A DNA stretch of 64,000 nucleotides. Source: CBDDFQ01 sp965227035 (GTDB lineage Bacteria; Pseudomonadota; Gammaproteobacteria; Burkholderiales; Burkholderiaceae_C). The DNA lies in contig OZ245724.1 of assembly GCA_965227035.1 (NCBI GenBank), forward strand, positions 1,860,001-1,924,000, written 5' to 3'. Made by a program: the position numbers and the translations under genes. The notes under the pieces are model-generated. The model made no database searches, was not told where the DNA came from, and was given only the letters and a program-made list of their open reading frames with translations. Below, in pieces: positions 61,489 through 64,000 of the stretch. Numbering within the stretch: position 1 is the first letter of the stretch; every line of letters begins with the position of its first letter.

Positions 61489-62313
61489 ATGCACCGACCG
61501 AACAGCCTCACTGCGATTCTCATTGGAGTAGTTGCTCTTGTCGGTGTTGCTGCCGAATCGGCACTTGCGCAGCTTGGAAACCCTACGCCTGCGGCTTCCG
61601 CCGTCTCGGCTCCCACCAAAGCGCCGAGCGCCCCGATCGCGGGCTTGAAGAAGGCAGAAGTCAGCAAGCCGGAATGGAGCGAACTCAGCCGTACCGAGCA
61701 AACCGCTCTCGAACCCCTGATGACCAGCTGGGCGTCGATGTCGCCGCCTCAGAAACGTAAGTGGATTGCTTTGTCGCGCAATTACGTGGCCATGCCTCCC
61801 GCCGAGAAAGAGTTGCTTCATAGCCGCATGAAAGATTGGGTCAAGCTGAGTCCGCAGCAAAGAATCAATGCGCGGCTCACATTCGGTGAAACGAATCAGC
61901 TCACCGCCGAGGAAAAGAACGCGAAGTGGAAGGCGTATCAGTCGCTGAGCGCAGAAGAGCGAAGCAAGCTGGCTGCGGCTGCTACCAAGTCGACAGGTGC
62001 GGCCAATGTGGTGAAACCTGTCTCGAAGCAGAAGCTGGCCGTGGTCCCCTCGATGAAGAACGAGCCCGGTCAGGTGCCGCACATCGCCGTTCCGTCACAT
62101 AACGTAGATCACAATACGCTGTTGCCACAACAACCGATCCAGCGATCTGCATCTACCGCCAATGCGCCTGCTAACGCCTCTGTCATTTCTACCGTCGCGC
62201 CTGCCGCCGCCATTCCGCCAGTATCGCCAGCGCCTTCTCCAGCAGTTGCTCCTGCTGCGCCGACGATGCAAGCTCACGACCCCGCCGCTGCTGCTGCCAA
62301 CTCTGGAGAGTAG
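61489..62313 (+). CDS. DUF3106 exported protein
   Basis: A 274-residue protein with a signal peptide (about 1-25, ending ESALAQ). The DUF3106 domain (about 60-160) has repeats of a Trp-containing motif: WSELSRTEQTALEPL, WASMSPPQKRKWIALSRNYVAMPPAEKELL, WVKLSPQQRINARLTFGE. The C-terminal 100 residues are Ala/Pro-rich and look disordered. It follows DUF3619 by ten bases and precedes the RDD gene by two. Function unknown; probably a periplasmic partner of the sigma system. Confidence 0.88.
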   Translation: MHRPNSLTAILIGVVALVGVAAESALAQLGNPTPAASAVSAPTKAPSAPIAGLKKAEVSKPEWSELSRTEQTALEPLMTSWASMSPPQKRKWIALSRNYVAMPPAEKELLHSRMKDWVKLSPQQRINARLTFGETNQLTAEEKNAKWKAYQSLSAEERSKLAAAATKSTGAANVVKPVSKQKLAVVPSMKNEPGQVPHIAVPSHNVDHNTLLPQQPIQRSASTANAPANASVISTVAPAAAIPPVSPAPSPAVAPAAPTMQAHDPAAAAANSGE

Positions 62314-62315
62314 TC

Positions 62316-62840
62316 ATGGTTGGGATTGACGCTGCGGCTCTGCCGCTGGAGCCGTTGGTCACGCCGAGTCTCAAGCGCCGTATGGCTTGCTGGCTGTACG
62401 AGGGAATGCTGCTTTTCGCTGTGGTTTTCGTATCGGGCTGGTTCTTCAGCACCTTCGGCCAGATGCGCGACGCCATGGATTCCCGGCGTCACCTGCTTCA
62501 AGGCTTTCTATTCATCATCTTCGGCATCTACTTCACCTATTTCTGGTCGAAAGGTCAGAGTCTTGCCATGAAGACCTGGAATATCCGGGTGGTCGGTGCC
62601 GATGGAAAAGCGATTTCCCAACTTCGCGCGATGTGGCGGTACGCGTTGAGCTGGCTATGGTTTCTGCCGCCTTTGGCCGCCGTGCAGCCGTTTCATCTGT
62701 CGGCCGGCGAAGTGATGGTGATCGTCCTGGGATGGGTGGCGATCTGGGCGCTAATGAGCCGATTCCAGCCGGGCGGGCAGTTTCCGCACGACGTACTCGC
62801 GGGCACCCGTCTAGTTTCGTCTCAGCCTATGAGCCGCTAG
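62316..62840 (+). CDS. RDD-family membrane protein
   Basis: A 174-residue membrane protein of the RDD family. The first helix starts SLKRRMACWLYEGMLLFAVVFVSGWFF: the Arg is present, while the usual Asp-Asp positions are altered (Tyr-Glu). A second helix pair and the conserved GQSLAMKTWNIRVVGADGKAIS loop with RYALSWLWF follow. Family members are often linked to Na+/H+ exchange or to unknown transport. Last gene of the sigma operon block by spacing (two bases after DUF3106). Confidence 0.88.
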   Translation: MVGIDAAALPLEPLVTPSLKRRMACWLYEGMLLFAVVFVSGWFFSTFGQMRDAMDSRRHLLQGFLFIIFGIYFTYFWSKGQSLAMKTWNIRVVGADGKAISQLRAMWRYALSWLWFLPPLAAVQPFHLSAGEVMVIVLGWVAIWALMSRFQPGGQFPHDVLAGTRLVSSQPMSR

Positions 62841-62874
62841 ATCCGCATAAAAACCAACTAACAACGATCCACGG

Positions 62875-63288
62875 ATGTCATACAACCCAAACGGCGAGCT
62901 CAAAGAACCGGTCAACGCGCAAAAGTCTCGCGTCGGGCTGAATCGCGTCATTCATGCTGCCGGCTACTCGATCAAAGGACTTGTCGCTGGATGGGGCGAA
63001 CCGGCGTTTCGCCAGGAAGCGATCATCGGATTCTTCTTGATTCCGCTCTCGTTCTGGTTAGGACGCGGTTGGGTCGAAATCGTGCTGCTGGCCGGATCGA
63101 TTCTTTTCGTGATGATCATCGAATTGCTGAACACCGCAGTCGAAACTGCGATTGACCGGATCGGGCCTGAATGGCACGAGTTGTCCAAGCGCGCGAAAGA
63201 CATGGGCAGTGCAGCGGTACTTTTGAGCCTGATCCTTGCAGGCAGCATCTGGGTTAGCGCCCTCTGGACCCGATTTTCTCCATATTGA
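62875..63288 (+). CDS. dgkA: Diacylglycerol kinase
   Basis: A 137-residue enzyme that phosphorylates diacylglycerol to phosphatidic acid at the inner membrane. Three helices are visible; the catalytic block reads MIIELLNTAVETAIDRIG, and the N-terminal amphipathic helix has GLVAGWGEPAFRQEAIIGFFLIP with its conserved Glu. It is slightly longer than E. coli DgkA (122 residues) because of a polar N-terminus. It recycles diacylglycerol and so complements psd/pssA across the window. It follows the RDD gene by 34 bases and precedes a hairpin. Confidence 0.95.
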   Translation: MSYNPNGELKEPVNAQKSRVGLNRVIHAAGYSIKGLVAGWGEPAFRQEAIIGFFLIPLSFWLGRGWVEIVLLAGSILFVMIIELLNTAVETAIDRIGPEWHELSKRAKDMGSAAVLLSLILAGSIWVSALWTRFSPY

Positions 63289-63291
63289 ATG

Positions 63292-63311
63292 GCGCGCTTC
63301 GATTAGCGCGC
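63292..63311. terminator. Short hairpin after dgkA
   Basis: GCGCGCT and AGCGCGC pair around TCGATT. Only two Ts follow, so it is a weak terminator candidate. It lies 3 bases after the dgkA stop and 11 bases before the start of the LOG-family gene. Confidence 0.4.
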
Positions 63312-63322
63312 TTAAAGCACAA

Positions 63323-63916
63323 ATGTCCGAACCCGCCTTCTCCCTCTGCGTCTATTGCGGCTCACGCCCCGGCAACGATCCCGCGTATGAACAAGCAGCC
63401 ATCGAAACCGGCCAATGGATAGGTTCACACGGAGGCCAGCTTGTCTACGGTGGCGGAAATAACGGCTTGATGGGAACGGTAGCCAAGGCGACCAAAGACG
63501 CGGGCGGCCGGGTCGTCGGCATCATCCCGAAAGCCTTGGTCGATCGGGAGCTGGCCAACACCGATTGCGACGAGCTCTACATCGTCGACACCATGCACGA
63601 GCGCAAGGCGATGATGGGCGAACGCGCCAATGCCTTCGTTGCCCTGCCCGGCGGAATCGGTACGTTCGAAGAAATGTTCGAAATCTGGACCTGGCGTCAG
63701 CTGGGGTACCACAACAAGCCGCTAGGTCTGCTGAGCGTTGCCGGTTACTACGACGGCCTGTCTGCGTTCCTGAAACATGGCGTCGCTGCCGGATTCATGA
63801 ACGAGTGGCAAATGGGGTTGATCGAAATCAGCAGCGACCTTCCCGGCTTGCTGACCCGTCTCGTCGAGCGCGCCGGGGTGAATCAATCCGCAGAAGGCCT
63901 GCGGGAGAACCTCTAG
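63323..63916 (+). CDS. LOG-family protein (cytokinin riboside monophosphate phosphoribohydrolase-like)
   Basis: A 197-residue LOG/YvdD-family protein. Rossmann-like fold with the nucleotide loop GGNNGLMGTVAKA and the family signature PGGIGTFEEMFE (about residues 113-124), plus MHERKAMMGERANAFVALPG. The family cleaves nucleoside 5'-monophosphates, releasing the base; bacterial members are often called Rossmann fold nucleotide-binding or TIGR00730 proteins. The ATG at 63323 begins right before the first strand (SLCVYCGSRPG). It is downstream of dgkA with a short hairpin between. Confidence 0.93.
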   Translation: MSEPAFSLCVYCGSRPGNDPAYEQAAIETGQWIGSHGGQLVYGGGNNGLMGTVAKATKDAGGRVVGIIPKALVDRELANTDCDELYIVDTMHERKAMMGERANAFVALPGGIGTFEEMFEIWTWRQLGYHNKPLGLLSVAGYYDGLSAFLKHGVAAGFMNEWQMGLIEISSDLPGLLTRLVERAGVNQSAEGLRENL

Positions 63917-63947
63917 GTCGCCAGACTCTCGACAGCGTGAGATGCCG

Positions 63948-64000
63948 TTAGATGGCGGTCGAATCCACTTCGCCTGTTCTGATGCGCACGACTTTCTCTA
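63948..64000 (-). CDS. C-terminal end of an unidentified gene (cut by window edge)
   Basis: Reading the minus strand from the window edge gives an open frame ending in EKVVRIRTGEVDSTAI and TAA. It is the tail of a gene transcribed toward the LOG-family gene; the two converge with 31 bases between them. Seventeen residues are too few to name the family. Confidence 0.35.
   Translation of the reverse strand, partial: EKVVRIRTGEVDSTAI

Overview
The window is high-GC DNA from a betaproteobacterium, most likely order Burkholderiales. The pointers are: four complete and one partial Bug-family (TctC) periplasmic binding protein genes; the chain ilvB-ilvH-ilvC-psd-pssA-leuA divergent from an ECF sigma/DUF3619/DUF3106/RDD block; and the coupled pair aat-bpt. 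I cannot fix the genus from sequence alone.

Layout. (1) 1-5051: a Bug gene fragment, a LysR regulator, a VIT-family transporter, an MFS permease, and two related proteins (one cytosolic and His-rich, one exported) that each carry two copies of the same beta-rich module. (2) 5200-9153: a sensor kinase and an NtrC-type sigma-54 activator, divergent from a receiver-only protein and a GAF protein; a near-consensus sigma-54 promoter lies in front of the exported module protein. (3) 9167-36333: a catabolic island. One minus-strand operon mixes a form II molybdenum hydroxylase (three subunits), an SDR and an ABC importer with a Bug protein. A second minus-strand operon encodes a LigA/LigB-type extradiol dioxygenase, two alpha/beta hydrolases and a Bug protein. 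FAD monooxygenases, a HyuA/HyuB pair with a small unknown protein, and AraC and IclR regulators complete it, followed by a dihydroorotate-dehydrogenase-like protein coupled to a fumarate-reductase-like flavoprotein. The gene set suggests uptake, hydroxylation, ring cleavage and hydrolysis of an aromatic or N-heteroaromatic compound; the substrate is unknown. (4) 36330-43084: DUF1275, MmgE/PrpD, a NERD-nuclease/helicase, a Bug protein and a dipeptide-type ABC binding protein. (5) 43119-51334: tRNA-Pro, pobA with a divergent IclR regulator, a YgiQ radical SAM protein, aat-bpt, another IclR regulator and pbpG. (6) 51383-60117: the branched-chain amino acid and phosphatidylethanolamine operon, transcribed ilvB to leuA on the minus strand, with a leucine-rich leader peptide and terminator between pssA and the first leuA, two different leuA types, and a strong final terminator. 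(7) 60388-64000: ECF sigma operon, dgkA, a LOG-family protein and the end of an unidentified gene.

Work is by reading alone. Family names rest on motifs I could see. No similarity search, folding program or composition calculation was run, so substrate assignments for the island are inference.
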